A stretch of 53,421 nt of DNA from Fibrobacter sp. UBA4373 (GTDB lineage Bacteria > Fibrobacterota > Fibrobacteria > Fibrobacterales > Fibrobacteraceae). Each line of letters begins with the position of its first letter. The stretch's first letter is position 1. A model generated the notes under the pieces. The model saw nothing but the letters and a program-made list of their open reading frames with translations. It was not told the origin of the DNA and did no database searches. Position numbers and translations under genes: made by a program. Below, piece after piece: positions 8,095 to 15,674 of the stretch. The stretch covers positions 1-53,421 of the forward strand of contig DGSB01000077.1 in assembly GCA_002390045.1 (NCBI GenBank), read 5' to 3'.

Positions 8095-10356
8095 ATGAGC
8101 ATTTTTAAAAGCGGATGCGCCGCAATCCTTGTTCTTTCGGCGTTCCTTTTTGCGCAAAACGACACGCTTTCTTCCCGTGAGGAACTTTTACCAGAAGAAC
8201 CTTCTAAAGGATCTTCTTCAGAAGGCTCTTTAGAACCTCTTCTGGAAAAAGCCTTGCCGGAATCGCTTGACTCGAAGACTTCTCCCAAAACGGTCCTTTA
8301 CCTCGGCGGGGGCGCTTTTTCTCCTTGGTACTCTCTAGGAGTTCTGTACGCTGTGCGGGATTACCGCATACCGATTGATTCTGTCGTGGGAACCTCGTGG
8401 GGAGCGTTTATCGGAGCCCTTTGGAGTCAAGGCTTTGAACTGGATGATATCCAGCGGATCGTGACGGATTCGCTTTTTGTTTCGCAGGTGCTAAAAAAAG
8501 ATCCATCCCCAAAGACCTGGATGGACTTGCCGGTCTCTAGAACGGGCACGCCTTCGCTGGCGTTTCGTTTTTCTCTTTTTGGAGATGCGAATGGGTATGC
8601 GCATTTTCGAAAAAAAGCTTTGGATGCCGATACGAATGCTTTGAGCCAAACGCTTTTTCGCTTTCAAGTTCAGGAAGCTTTGACTCGGGCCGATTCCAGC
8701 GTGGTCCCTTTCACTGCATTAGCCTGCGAAAAGGGAAAGCTGCTTCCGTCTTCGGCCAAGTCTTCGCTTCCGTTTTCGAAAACCTCTGGAGAGCTTTGCC
8801 CTACATTTGTTCCGCAGGATTCTGCCTTTGCCATTTATGTTGCCGCTTATCCGCTACGCCAAAGCGTTTCGTATGACCCTGTTTATACGGTCGCCGGCTT
8901 TGAAAGCGAACTCGAATGGGTCCAAAAACAAAAATCGGATTCCAACCGGACGATTGTCATTATCCGGCCGCATGGAATTTCGGAAGCGTCTCCGCTCGCC
9001 TTGATGCAAATGGGCTATGCCGATGTCGAAAAGAAAATGGGTGAATTTTCACCGCTTGCAAATCGAGCTACCGACCGTCCGGCTCCTCTGGATTCCATCC
9101 TTCCGCGTTTTAAAATCGATCCGTCTTTTGAAAGCTTTTCCGCAGCTTCCTATTCCCATGTGTCGGAACGTTGGAATATGAAAGATACGGGCGTTGCTGC
9201 CCCTGCAAACTTTCTCCATCGCCTTTCGGAATCCCCGTTTTATGATTCTGTCCAAATTGAAATGGATTCCCTTGGCATTGCCAAAGTTTCGGCTTTGACC
9301 TCTCCGATTGTAGAATTTCGCGTCGGCGGTTTGGGCAATAACATTTTGGGCCCGCTTTTTTATGCAGGCGTGGATTTTCGCTATATCAATCAGTTTGAAT
9401 ATGCGTTTACGCTGGACGGATACTGGGGAGAACATTCCTATTCGGTTCGCCCGGCGCTTCAGATTCAGGGATTCTTAACGGGGAAAGCCGGGGTTTCGGT
9501 GATGGGGAATATTTCCAAACGTCGGCCGCTGAAGGGATATTTTTCGGAGCTTTCCGATGAGTTGAAAATTTTCGAAGTTCGTGAAAACGATTTGATTTTA
9601 GAGTTTGATTTGCAGGATTCCTTGGCCGATGTTTCGGTGAGCGTTCTTCTTGGAGAAGCGGAATTTAAGACCGCCATGGAAGAAGATTATGGAACGTTGC
9701 GTGTGAACTCCCTGATTCCCAAAATTTCATTTGTACGAAATCGGGGAGGCTTTGAAGAGTGGTTTGGTGACCGAGGTTATCGAATCCGTGGGGAACTCGG
9801 ACTCCGCTCGATTAATTTGATGGGGGATGGCACGGGAAATGCCCCGTTGTATTTTTCCTCGACAGTCGACATTCAAAAAGTTTTTGCTCCGACAGACTTT
9901 ATCTCTTTGGGCGTTGGAGCTTTGGGCGGTGTGAACGTTCGCCGCGAAACCGGTTATGGCTATGAATATCCCGATGAACTGGAAGTGTTCCCCGGAGAAT
10001 CCGACAAGGCATTAGAAAACTGGTTCCGTTTGCATCCGGCGCTTTCACCGTGGAGTTCGGCATGGAATTTTGCCGAAATGAGTTCGCATCATTATGGATC
10101 GCTCCGCGCCAATGCCGGCTTGCACTGGGGAATTTTAGGCGCTTGGATTTTTGGCGCGTATATGCGTGACTTTGAAGAAAATCCAACGGTTGAACTGGAT
10201 GCAGACCGCATATTGCTGGAACCGATGCTACGAGCCTCTTACCGCAGTCTGGATGTGCGTCTCGGAATGAGCCGCCTTGTTTCCATGCAGAAACCAGGCG
10301 ACCTTTTGCATATGAAAAATTACCACTACTTCTTCCAGGTCGGTGCGAACTGGTAG
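8095..10356 (+). CDS. Patatin-domain protein with C-terminal outer-membrane barrel (type Vd-like)
   Basis: The 753-residue protein starts with a signal peptide (residues 1-21). An acidic Ser/Glu-rich stretch follows, then a patatin domain (about 65-330) with glycine-rich oxyanion loop LYLGGGAF and nucleophile motif VVGTSWGAF (Ser101). The rest, from about residue 400, is made of alternating aromatic/polar strands typical of a BamA/surface-antigen barrel, ending in Trp. This order matches PlpD/FplA-type phospholipases. I could not find the D-G/A half of the catalytic dyad: the expected place reads VYTVAGF. Activity is therefore doubtful. AAGGAG lies eight bases before ATG 8095. The stop is only four bases from the stop of the convergent mltG gene. 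Confidence 0.8.
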   Translation: MSIFKSGCAAILVLSAFLFAQNDTLSSREELLPEEPSKGSSSEGSLEPLLEKALPESLDSKTSPKTVLYLGGGAFSPWYSLGVLYAVRDYRIPIDSVVGTSWGAFIGALWSQGFELDDIQRIVTDSLFVSQVLKKDPSPKTWMDLPVSRTGTPSLAFRFSLFGDANGYAHFRKKALDADTNALSQTLFRFQVQEALTRADSSVVPFTALACEKGKLLPSSAKSSLPFSKTSGELCPTFVPQDSAFAIYVAAYPLRQSVSYDPVYTVAGFESELEWVQKQKSDSNRTIVIIRPHGISEASPLALMQMGYADVEKKMGEFSPLANRATDRPAPLDSILPRFKIDPSFESFSAASYSHVSERWNMKDTGVAAPANFLHRLSESPFYDSVQIEMDSLGIAKVSALTSPIVEFRVGGLGNNILGPLFYAGVDFRYINQFEYAFTLDGYWGEHSYSVRPALQIQGFLTGKAGVSVMGNISKRRPLKGYFSELSDELKIFEVRENDLILEFDLQDSLADVSVSVLLGEAEFKTAMEEDYGTLRVNSLIPKISFVRNRGGFEEWFGDRGYRIRGELGLRSINLMGDGTGNAPLYFSSTVDIQKVFAPTDFISLGVGALGGVNVRRETGYGYEYPDELEVFPGESDKALENWFRLHPALSPWSSAWNFAEMSSHHYGSLRANAGLHWGILGAWIFGAYMRDFEENPTVELDADRILLEPMLRASYRSLDVRLGMSRLVSMQKPGDLLHMKNYHYFFQVGANW

Positions 10357-10360
10357 AGCT

Positions 10361-11365
10361 TTATTCGCCGCGGTTCTTGGCGGCCGTCGACTTGAACTTG
10401 TTGTGCTCGGAGAGCGTCTTGGCAAAGAAGTGCGTGCCGGATCCGTCGTCTTTCGCCACGAAGAAAAGGGCGTCCGTATGGGCTGGGTTCAGAGTCGCTT
10501 CGATGGCTTTTCTGCCTGGGTTTGAAATAGGACCGGGCATTAAACCGCGGAAACGTCTTGTGTTGTACGGACTGTCGCTTTGCAGCTGACTCTTGTAAAT
10601 GGGGCCTGTCAAGTTGCGGAAAATAAAGCGGACCGTCGGGTCTGCTCCGAGCGAAATGCCCTGGCGAAGACGGTTGACAAAAACTCCAGCGATCATTGCG
10701 CGTTCATCGGTCTTGCCGGTTTCTTCTTCGACGACGCTTGCTAGCGTAAGAACCTGGTGCCATCCGCCAAGTTCCTTCCAAAGCGGGCTTTGCAGTGCTT
10801 CCATCTCGGACTTGAGCCTCTGGTTCGCACGCACCATTTGACGCGCAATGTCTTTTTCGGTGGCTCCGAATTCAATGGGATAGGTGTCGGGGAGCAGGTA
10901 GCCTTCAAGGCTCGGCGCGTCTATACCGAGTTCTTTTGCAAATTCCGCGTCGTGGACAAGGGATTCCCATTGGGTGGAATCGAAATCGGGAAGCGCTTCG
11001 CGGAAGTAGGCCGGCATTTCCCAAGAGGCTCTGCCTTCGGGGATTGTGACTTTGCGCGTGGCCGTCTTTCCTGCGGAAAGAATTTTTGCTAGACCGGCGA
11101 TGCTGGTCTTTGGGGGAATATCGTACCATCCCGCTTTCAGCTGAATTTTTTCAAGCCTGCACCACCATGAAAACAGCTTTGCGTTCGAAATAAGGTGGTT
11201 CGTTTCCAGAATTTTGCCGATTTTGACCGCAGAAGAGCCGTTTTCCACTTGGAAGGTCGTCCAGCTGTCGGTTTCAGATGGGGCGAAAATGCGCTGTTTT
11301 GCGTAATAAAGGGCTCCTACGGCAAGGAGAACCAGAATGAACAATGCGAAAAAAATTTTTTTCAT
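10361..11365 (-). CDS. mltG: Endolytic murein transglycosylase MltG
   Basis: The 334-residue inner-membrane protein cleaves nascent peptidoglycan glycan strands and helps set their length. It has an N-terminal membrane helix (about residues 2-20), a LysM-like segment, and the YceG core: EGYLLPDTYPIEFGA, the catalytic Glu in ASVVEEETG (first Glu near 213), AGVFVNRLRQG and the SPYNTRRFRGLMPGPISNPG loop. I chose the ATG at 11365 (MKKIFF), because the longer reading lacks a ribosome site and adds a basic stretch before the membrane helix. No Shine-Dalgarno sequence is visible; a TATATT box ends nine bases upstream. The gene is transcribed towards the patatin gene. Confidence 0.94.
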   Translation of the reverse strand: MKKIFFALFILVLLAVGALYYAKQRIFAPSETDSWTTFQVENGSSAVKIGKILETNHLISNAKLFSWWCRLEKIQLKAGWYDIPPKTSIAGLAKILSAGKTATRKVTIPEGRASWEMPAYFREALPDFDSTQWESLVHDAEFAKELGIDAPSLEGYLLPDTYPIEFGATEKDIARQMVRANQRLKSEMEALQSPLWKELGGWHQVLTLASVVEEETGKTDERAMIAGVFVNRLRQGISLGADPTVRFIFRNLTGPIYKSQLQSDSPYNTRRFRGLMPGPISNPGRKAIEATLNPAHTDALFFVAKDDGSGTHFFAKTLSEHNKFKSTAAKNRGE

Positions 11366-11374
11366 ATGAAAGCG

Positions 11375-11380
11375 AATATA
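11375..11380 (-). promoter_or_regulatory. TATATT -10-like box before mltG
   Basis: On the reverse strand TATATT ends nine bases before the mltG ATG at 11365. There is no Shine-Dalgarno sequence in between and no recognisable -35 at 17 bases. This is a candidate leaderless promoter, one of several with the same geometry in this window. Confidence 0.4.
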
Positions 11381-11418
11381 AAAAGAAAAAATCCTTACCA
11401 TTTTGAAAAAATAAAGGA

Positions 11419-11424
11419 TATATT
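11419..11424 (+). promoter_or_regulatory. TATATT -10-like box for the small secreted protein gene
   Basis: TATATTTG lies about 50 bases before the ATG at 11475, in the divergent gap with mltG. A leader of roughly 43 bases with a normal ribosome site (GAGGATGTGAA before the ATG) would result. No consensus -35 is seen. The extended form TATATTTG also fits the Bacteroidota-type TAnnTTTG -7 element. Confidence 0.35.
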
Positions 11425-11474
11425 TGGGATAAAGATTTAGGAAAAGGGTATCCCCTATTTATCGAGGATGTGAA

Positions 11475-11915
11475 ATGACTAAAAAGATTTTGTTCTGTCT
11501 TCTTGCTCTGATGGTTGTTGCTGCTATGGCTGCTCCGAAGACGGTGAAGTCCAAGCGTGGTGATATTGACCTGACGAAGACCAAAGGCGGTTCTGACGTG
11601 GTTTGCACCGCTGCGTTCGCAGATGAACTCCACATTGTGAAGGACGATGGCGACGCTGTTCTCGTCAAGGGTTCTTGCGGTCAGGGTTGGGTCGGCAAGA
11701 GCGCTGTGGAATATGTCGCAAAGGCCGAAGGAGACAAGTCCCTTTCCCTCGAAGGCGTGGACGTTGTCGGTTGGTTGGATAACCCGAGCGCCGTGTTCGT
11801 TCTTGATGCAGACGCTGCTGAATTCGACGGTGTGAACATCGACCGTGACTTTAAGGAATATCTCCAGCACACGATGGACCGTGAAACGATGGAAATGCAG
11901 AATAACGAAAACTAA
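11475..11915 (+). CDS. Small secreted protein, possibly SH3-like
   Basis: The 146-residue protein has a clear signal peptide (MTKKILFCLLALMVVAAMA, cleavage after Ala). The mature part begins with a basic segment, then about 60 residues (DVVCTAAFADELHIVKDDGD to GQGWVGKSAVEYV) with the rhythm of a bacterial SH3 domain, including a GWVG turn. Two Cys residues (in DVVCTA and GSCGQG) could form a disulfide. The C-terminus is acidic and Met/Asn-rich. GAGG upstream gives a good ribosome site, and a strong terminator follows. I do not recognise the family with confidence. It appears to be a stand-alone, probably well-expressed periplasmic or surface protein. Confidence 0.7.
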   Translation: MTKKILFCLLALMVVAAMAAPKTVKSKRGDIDLTKTKGGSDVVCTAAFADELHIVKDDGDAVLVKGSCGQGWVGKSAVEYVAKAEGDKSLSLEGVDVVGWLDNPSAVFVLDADAAEFDGVNIDRDFKEYLQHTMDRETMEMQNNEN

Positions 11916-11937
11916 TTCGTGAATCTGTTGCAAAGAG

Positions 11938-11970
11938 GCTCTCGCTTTTCGGCGGGAGCGTTTTTGTTTT
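11938..11970 (+). terminator. Intrinsic terminator of the small secreted protein gene
   Basis: An 8-bp GC-rich stem (11938-11945 with 11952-11959, one G-T pair), a six-base loop and a T-rich tail form a rho-independent terminator 22 bases after the stop codon. Confidence 0.85.
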
Positions 11971-12011
11971 AAAGTGTAAGCTTGGATTTTTGCCGGAGAA
12001 AGGTTGGAAAA

Positions 12012-12045
12012 GCAAAAGAAAAAGGCCCGCATTGTTGCGGACCTT
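12012..12045 (-). terminator. Intrinsic terminator of tRNA-Ala
   Basis: Read on the reverse strand, a 9-bp stem (12045-12037 with 12030-12022, one wobble pair) with a six-base loop is followed by a T-rich tract. It starts about five bases beyond the tRNA 3' end and should end the tRNA transcript. Confidence 0.85.
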
Positions 12046-12048
12046 TTC

Positions 12049-12122
<74 letters not shown>

Positions 12123-12137
12123 ATAGATTGCGGGCTA

Positions 12138-12166
12138 AATATATCTTAAGAAAAATGCATTGTCAA
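12138..12166 (-). promoter_or_regulatory. Consensus sigma-70-type promoter for tRNA-Ala
   Basis: On the reverse strand TTGACA (12166-12161), a 17-base spacer and TATATT (12143-12138) form a near-perfect housekeeping promoter, 15 bases before the first base of the mature tRNA. The TGA within the -35 hexamer is the stop codon of ung. This is the best-supported promoter in the window, and it shows that TATATT is used as a -10 element here. Confidence 0.9.
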
Positions 12167-12831
12167 GGTGTCCAATTAATTTCCGCAATTCCTTTGCTTC
12201 TCAAGAAGGCGTTCGCCTGGCTAAAGTGTCTGCAGCCAAAAAAGCCCCGGTAAGCGGAAAGAGGACTCGGGTGTGGGGCTTCGAGAATCAAGTGACCTCG
12301 GTTCTTGGCGATGAGCATTTTCTTGCGAATGGCAAAGCTTCCCCACAGTAAAAACACCAGGTTTTCTTTGCGTTCGGAAAGGCGCTGTATAATCGTGTCG
12401 GTGAACTGTTGCCAGCCGATTTGCGAGTGGGAGGCTGCCTGGTGCGCTCGGACGGTCAAGCTTGCGTTCAAGAGAAGAACGCCTTGGTGCGCCCAATTTT
12501 CGAGGTTGCCGCTCTGCGGAATGGGGATTCCCAGGTCGTCATGAAGTTCCTTGAAAATGTTCACGAGGGATGGAGGCGGCTGAACGCCGTCGGCAACGGA
12601 AAAACAGAGCCCGTTCGCTTGTCCGGGATTGTGGTAGGGATCTTGGCCGATGATGACCGCTTTAACTTGATCGACGGGGCATTCGTCGAGGGCGGCAAAA
12701 ATCTGCGGGCCCGGCGGGTAAATGGTATACTTCTTTTTCTCTTGGATCAGCACTTCTTTCAAGTGCAAAAAGTAGGGCTGTTCAAATTGGTCTTGGAGCA
12801 GTTCAAGCCATGTGGGATCTAATTTTACCAT
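12163..12831 (-). CDS. ung: Uracil-DNA glycosylase
   Basis: The 222-residue enzyme removes uracil from DNA in base excision repair and has the normal length for family 1 UDG. The catalytic motif GQDPYH spans residues 62-67 (Asp64). Also visible are the uracil-pocket segment GLCFSV, LLLNASLTVR, LLWGSFA and the DNA-intercalating loop HPSPLSAYRGFFG with catalytic His187. It is the last gene of the reverse-strand run that begins at RNase D or further upstream. The gap to the preceding methyltransferase gene is 28 bases. Confidence 0.97.
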   Translation of the reverse strand: MVKLDPTWLELLQDQFEQPYFLHLKEVLIQEKKKYTIYPPGPQIFAALDECPVDQVKAVIIGQDPYHNPGQANGLCFSVADGVQPPPSLVNIFKELHDDLGIPIPQSGNLENWAHQGVLLLNASLTVRAHQAASHSQIGWQQFTDTIIQRLSERKENLVFLLWGSFAIRKKMLIAKNRGHLILEAPHPSPLSAYRGFFGCRHFSQANAFLRSKGIAEINWTP

Positions 12832-12859
12832 GCCTTAAAAATAAGAAAATGCAGACGTA

Positions 12860-14029
12860 TTAAAGGGCTTCCGCAAGGATTGCGGCCTTTTCGCCTGCAA
12901 CGCGCGTGTAAAAGAGAATCGCTTCGCGCTTACCCTTGGGGGCAAGTCGCTTGATTTCGGCTTCGGGAACGATTTCTACGCCGCGCTTTTTAAGGGTTAA
13001 TTTGCCGACATCGAATTCCTTTAAGAGCTTTTTCACTTTTCCCGTGGAAAGGGGGGTGCATCCCAGAACATGGAAGTTATGGAACGCTTCGCTGTCGAGA
13101 GGGGAATCGCTTGCCGCATAGGCGATTCCCGAAGAAATCAGGTGTGCGTCCGGGGCGGACTCGAGGGCGACTTCGGCAAAAAGATGACTGCGGACAAGAA
13201 CCGGAATCGGTTCTGCAATATAAGCGCTGATTTTCCCGAGGGGAAGTTCTTTGCCCGTAGAGGTGGCGTCGCTTGAAATCCAGCTGTGGGCGTTCCCCTG
13301 GCTATCGATGGCGATGGCGCGTGTTTTTCCCGGATTTCGGGCGAGTTCTCCAAAAAGAACAAGACATTCCCGGCAATCGCTTTTAGCGCCTAAATAAATG
13401 ACTTCAGCGTCGGCAGGGAATTCTTCTGTCGGGTATCCCGGGGGAAGCTTTGCCATACCGCCTTTGTAAAGCTTGGAAAGCTCTAGGACTTCGGCAAAGG
13501 TCGGGGTGAGTTCCGAAAAATTCCGCTGGTTATCGCCTTCCTTGGCGCGACGGGCGGGGTCAACCGTAAAAAAATCGTTCCGCTTTTCGAGTGTGCGAAT
13601 ATCGGCGAGGATCGCTTCACGGGGAGCGCCTAATGCTCTTGTGTTAAAACGGTACATGGCGACGCGTTCTTCCGAAAGGTCCACGCCGCGGACAGGAATT
13701 TCTTTGCTCAAAAAGAAGCTGTCTCCGCCCATACCGCAGCAAAGGTCATCGATTGAGGTTGCCTTTTCAAAAAGGCGCGCCTTAAAAATTCCGATGTCGG
13801 ATGCGGTGGATTGTTCTAACGCAAGCTTGTCGCAGGCGAGAAGAGCTTCTGTCCCGAACTTTTTGCGGTACTTGGGAACGAGCGCGATGTAATCGAGAAT
13901 CGGTCCGCGCAAGTCGGCGAACGGACTTTTCGAAAGTTTCTCGGCGAGCTTCAGAACGTCCGTCTTTTTTTGGACGGCTTCGTTCACAAAGCGCGCAAAT
14001 TCAACGTCTTCCCAAGGAATGCTCTGCAT
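12860..14029 (-). CDS. Class I SAM-dependent methyltransferase with THUMP-like domain
   Basis: The 389-residue protein has a helical N-terminal part and a Rossmann methyltransferase core with the SAM-binding loop DLCCGMGGD (95-103), GVDLSEERV and the motif IV-like FTVDPARR (about 155-161). The C-terminal half matches the THUMP-like domain seen in bacterial relatives of RNA methyltransferases. Its substrate is not established for most of the family; RNA is likely. It starts nine bases after a SpoU-type RNA methyltransferase gene, which supports an RNA modification role. Confidence 0.85.
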   Translation of the reverse strand: MQSIPWEDVEFARFVNEAVQKKTDVLKLAEKLSKSPFADLRGPILDYIALVPKYRKKFGTEALLACDKLALEQSTASDIGIFKARLFEKATSIDDLCCGMGGDSFFLSKEIPVRGVDLSEERVAMYRFNTRALGAPREAILADIRTLEKRNDFFTVDPARRAKEGDNQRNFSELTPTFAEVLELSKLYKGGMAKLPPGYPTEEFPADAEVIYLGAKSDCRECLVLFGELARNPGKTRAIAIDSQGNAHSWISSDATSTGKELPLGKISAYIAEPIPVLVRSHLFAEVALESAPDAHLISSGIAYAASDSPLDSEAFHNFHVLGCTPLSTGKVKKLLKEFDVGKLTLKKRGVEIVPEAEIKRLAPKGKREAILFYTRVAGEKAAILAEAL

Positions 14030-14038
14030 TGCGACGGG

Positions 14039-14992
14039 TTATTTCGGCATGCGCGTACGCGCAATTTCGTAAAGACCGAGCGAAAGGGCAACGGATGCGT
14101 TGTAGGATTGGGCTTCCGGATTCATCGGGATGCGCAGAATGTCGGTGCACTGCTTTCCGATAAATGGCGGAAGGCCGACGTCTTCACCGCCTACAGCAAG
14201 AACGATCTGGTCGCCGAATTTGTAATCGACGAGAGAAACTTCTGTTGCCGCGTCAAGTCCGAGGACTTGGTAACCGGCCTGCTTGAGCTCTCCGATGGTC
14301 GCTTCGAGATTGTCCGGACGGCAAATGCGAAGCTTGTCTACAGCACCGGTAGAAGCACGGGTCACGGTCGGGGTCAGACCGCACATGCCCTTGGAAGGCA
14401 TCAGGAAAATATCGGCGCCAAGGCCTAAAGAAGAGCGGATGCAGGCTCCGAGGTTTCTCGGGTCTTCAATGTTCGTGGCAACGACGACGAGCTTGCGCTC
14501 GCCCTTTTCCTTGGCGGCAAAAAATTCCGACTTGACGTCGTCCCATTTGAGAAGTTCCTTTTCGTTGCAGAGTGCTACGACGCCCTGGTTCGGGACTGCA
14601 TAGGAATCGAGAATGCGGGCTTCCACCTGCTGCACGTGAATGCGGTTCTTCTTGGCCATCTTTTGCAGGGTGTAAAGCTTCGGATTTCCGGAGTTGTGAC
14701 GGAAGAGAACGCGGTGCACCTTCATTGGGGAATTGGTCAGAAGTTCGGTAACTTCGCGGATGCCGCCGACAGCTGTCTGCGGAGCGCTTTCTGCATCGCC
14801 GAGGGCGACGTTCACCTGGTTCGGGCGTGGACGTGAGTCGCGGTTAAAATCGCGATCCCGGTCAAAGTGACGCGGTCCACGATCGCGGTTGTAGCGCGGA
14901 GAACGCCTTTCCGAAAAAGAGGGTCTTTCCGAGAAAGACGGTTCTTCTTCGTTGTTTTCGCGGCCAGCGTTAAACGGTTGCTTTTTCCACAT
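14039..14992 (-). CDS. TrmH/SpoU-family RNA 2'-O-methyltransferase with basic disordered N-terminus
   Basis: The 317-residue protein has a C-terminal SPOUT domain (about 160-317) with the family motifs NIEDPRNLGACIRSS, GGEDVGLPP and IPMNPEAQSYNASVALSLGLYE, which form the knotted SAM site. An RNA-binding substrate domain precedes it (QKMAKKNRIHVQQVEARIL and following). The first 60 residues are low-complexity Arg/Ser/Glu/Asp repeats (SFSERP twice, then RDRD-type), probably disordered and RNA-binding. The target could be 23S rRNA (RlmB-like) or tRNA. AAGGAG precedes ATG 14992, which lies 23 bases inside the end of the upstream fusion gene. Confidence 0.9.
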   Translation of the reverse strand: MWKKQPFNAGRENNEEEPSFSERPSFSERRSPRYNRDRGPRHFDRDRDFNRDSRPRPNQVNVALGDAESAPQTAVGGIREVTELLTNSPMKVHRVLFRHNSGNPKLYTLQKMAKKNRIHVQQVEARILDSYAVPNQGVVALCNEKELLKWDDVKSEFFAAKEKGERKLVVVATNIEDPRNLGACIRSSLGLGADIFLMPSKGMCGLTPTVTRASTGAVDKLRICRPDNLEATIGELKQAGYQVLGLDAATEVSLVDYKFGDQIVLAVGGEDVGLPPFIGKQCTDILRIPMNPEAQSYNASVALSLGLYEIARTRMPK

Positions 14993-15674
14993 GAGGCATC
15001 TCCTTTTCCGGATCGTTTTTCGGGGCTACAATATAGTTCATTGGAACGTCATGTGGCTTGAGGGTTAAGGGCTTTTCGGACACTTGAACGCTAAATGCGA
15101 CACCGCATTTTACGGCTTGCGGATTCTTTGCGAGAAAACGGTCGTAATAACCTTTACCATGGCCGTGTCGACCGCCGTTCCATGAAAATTCAACGCCCGG
15201 AGTGAGCACGAACGGAATCGGTCCGCGATAAATCGGTAGTTCTTTCTTCGGCTCGTGAACGTGAAAACGTCCTTCGACGAGTTCTTTTTCGAGGTCGTGA
15301 ATTTCGACAAAGTCCATGAGACCGTCGCTATATGTAATCGGGAGCAATAAGCGCCCCTCTTTGGCCAAATCCTGAAGGATCGGGCGAATATCCGGCTCGT
15401 TCGAAAGCGGGTAGAAAGCGGCGACTTTTTCGGCGGATCTGTACGGTTCAAATGTTCGGATGGCTTCGACAATCCACGCGCTTTCTTTTTTTCTGTCGAG
15501 AACTTTTTTTTGAGGTTCCAAAAGCTCGTCCTCCAGGTCAAATTTGAGTCGGTAAAGTTTTCCCTTCCAGTATTTGAAGGTTGCGATGGCTTTTCCCAAA
15601 TCTTTGGGGCTAAACAGGAGCAAGGCCAGCAAGAACAAAAGCCCAAATTCAGAAAATCCGATTTCCGCGTTCAT
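14970..15674 (-). CDS. TatB-like N-terminus fused to 5-formyltetrahydrofolate cyclo-ligase
   Basis: The 234-residue protein joins two unrelated modules in one frame. Residues 1-52 look like TatB: short polar N-terminus, GFSE with the conserved Glu (Glu9), a hydrophobic helix, an SPKDL hinge and a charged amphipathic helix. Residues 56-220 look like 5-formyl-THF cyclo-ligase (YgfA/MTHFS), which converts 5-formyl-THF to 5,10-methenyl-THF with ATP: FYPLSNEPDIRPIL with conserved Glu93, LLLPITY, TPGVEFS, GHGKGYYDRFL (171-181) and PHDVPMN (207-213). The start ATG overlaps the tatC stop by four bases (ATGA), and tatA is upstream. No separate tatB is seen here. I infer that it supplies both TatB and folate functions, with the enzyme held at the inner membrane. 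Confidence 0.82.
   Translation of the reverse strand: MNAEIGFSEFGLLFLLALLLFSPKDLGKAIATFKYWKGKLYRLKFDLEDELLEPQKKVLDRKKESAWIVEAIRTFEPYRSAEKVAAFYPLSNEPDIRPILQDLAKEGRLLLPITYSDGLMDFVEIHDLEKELVEGRFHVHEPKKELPIYRGPIPFVLTPGVEFSWNGGRHGHGKGYYDRFLAKNPQAVKCGVAFSVQVSEKPLTLKPHDVPMNYIVAPKNDPEKEMPHVEKATV

Noticed and set aside
14970..15674. TatB and cyclo-ligase as two genes joined by a frameshift or misread stop
   Set aside because: The frame runs through without a stop, the linker region is a normal charged helix, and no ribosome site or ATG is evident at the domain border. Genuine fusion is the simpler reading, though an internal start is not excluded.
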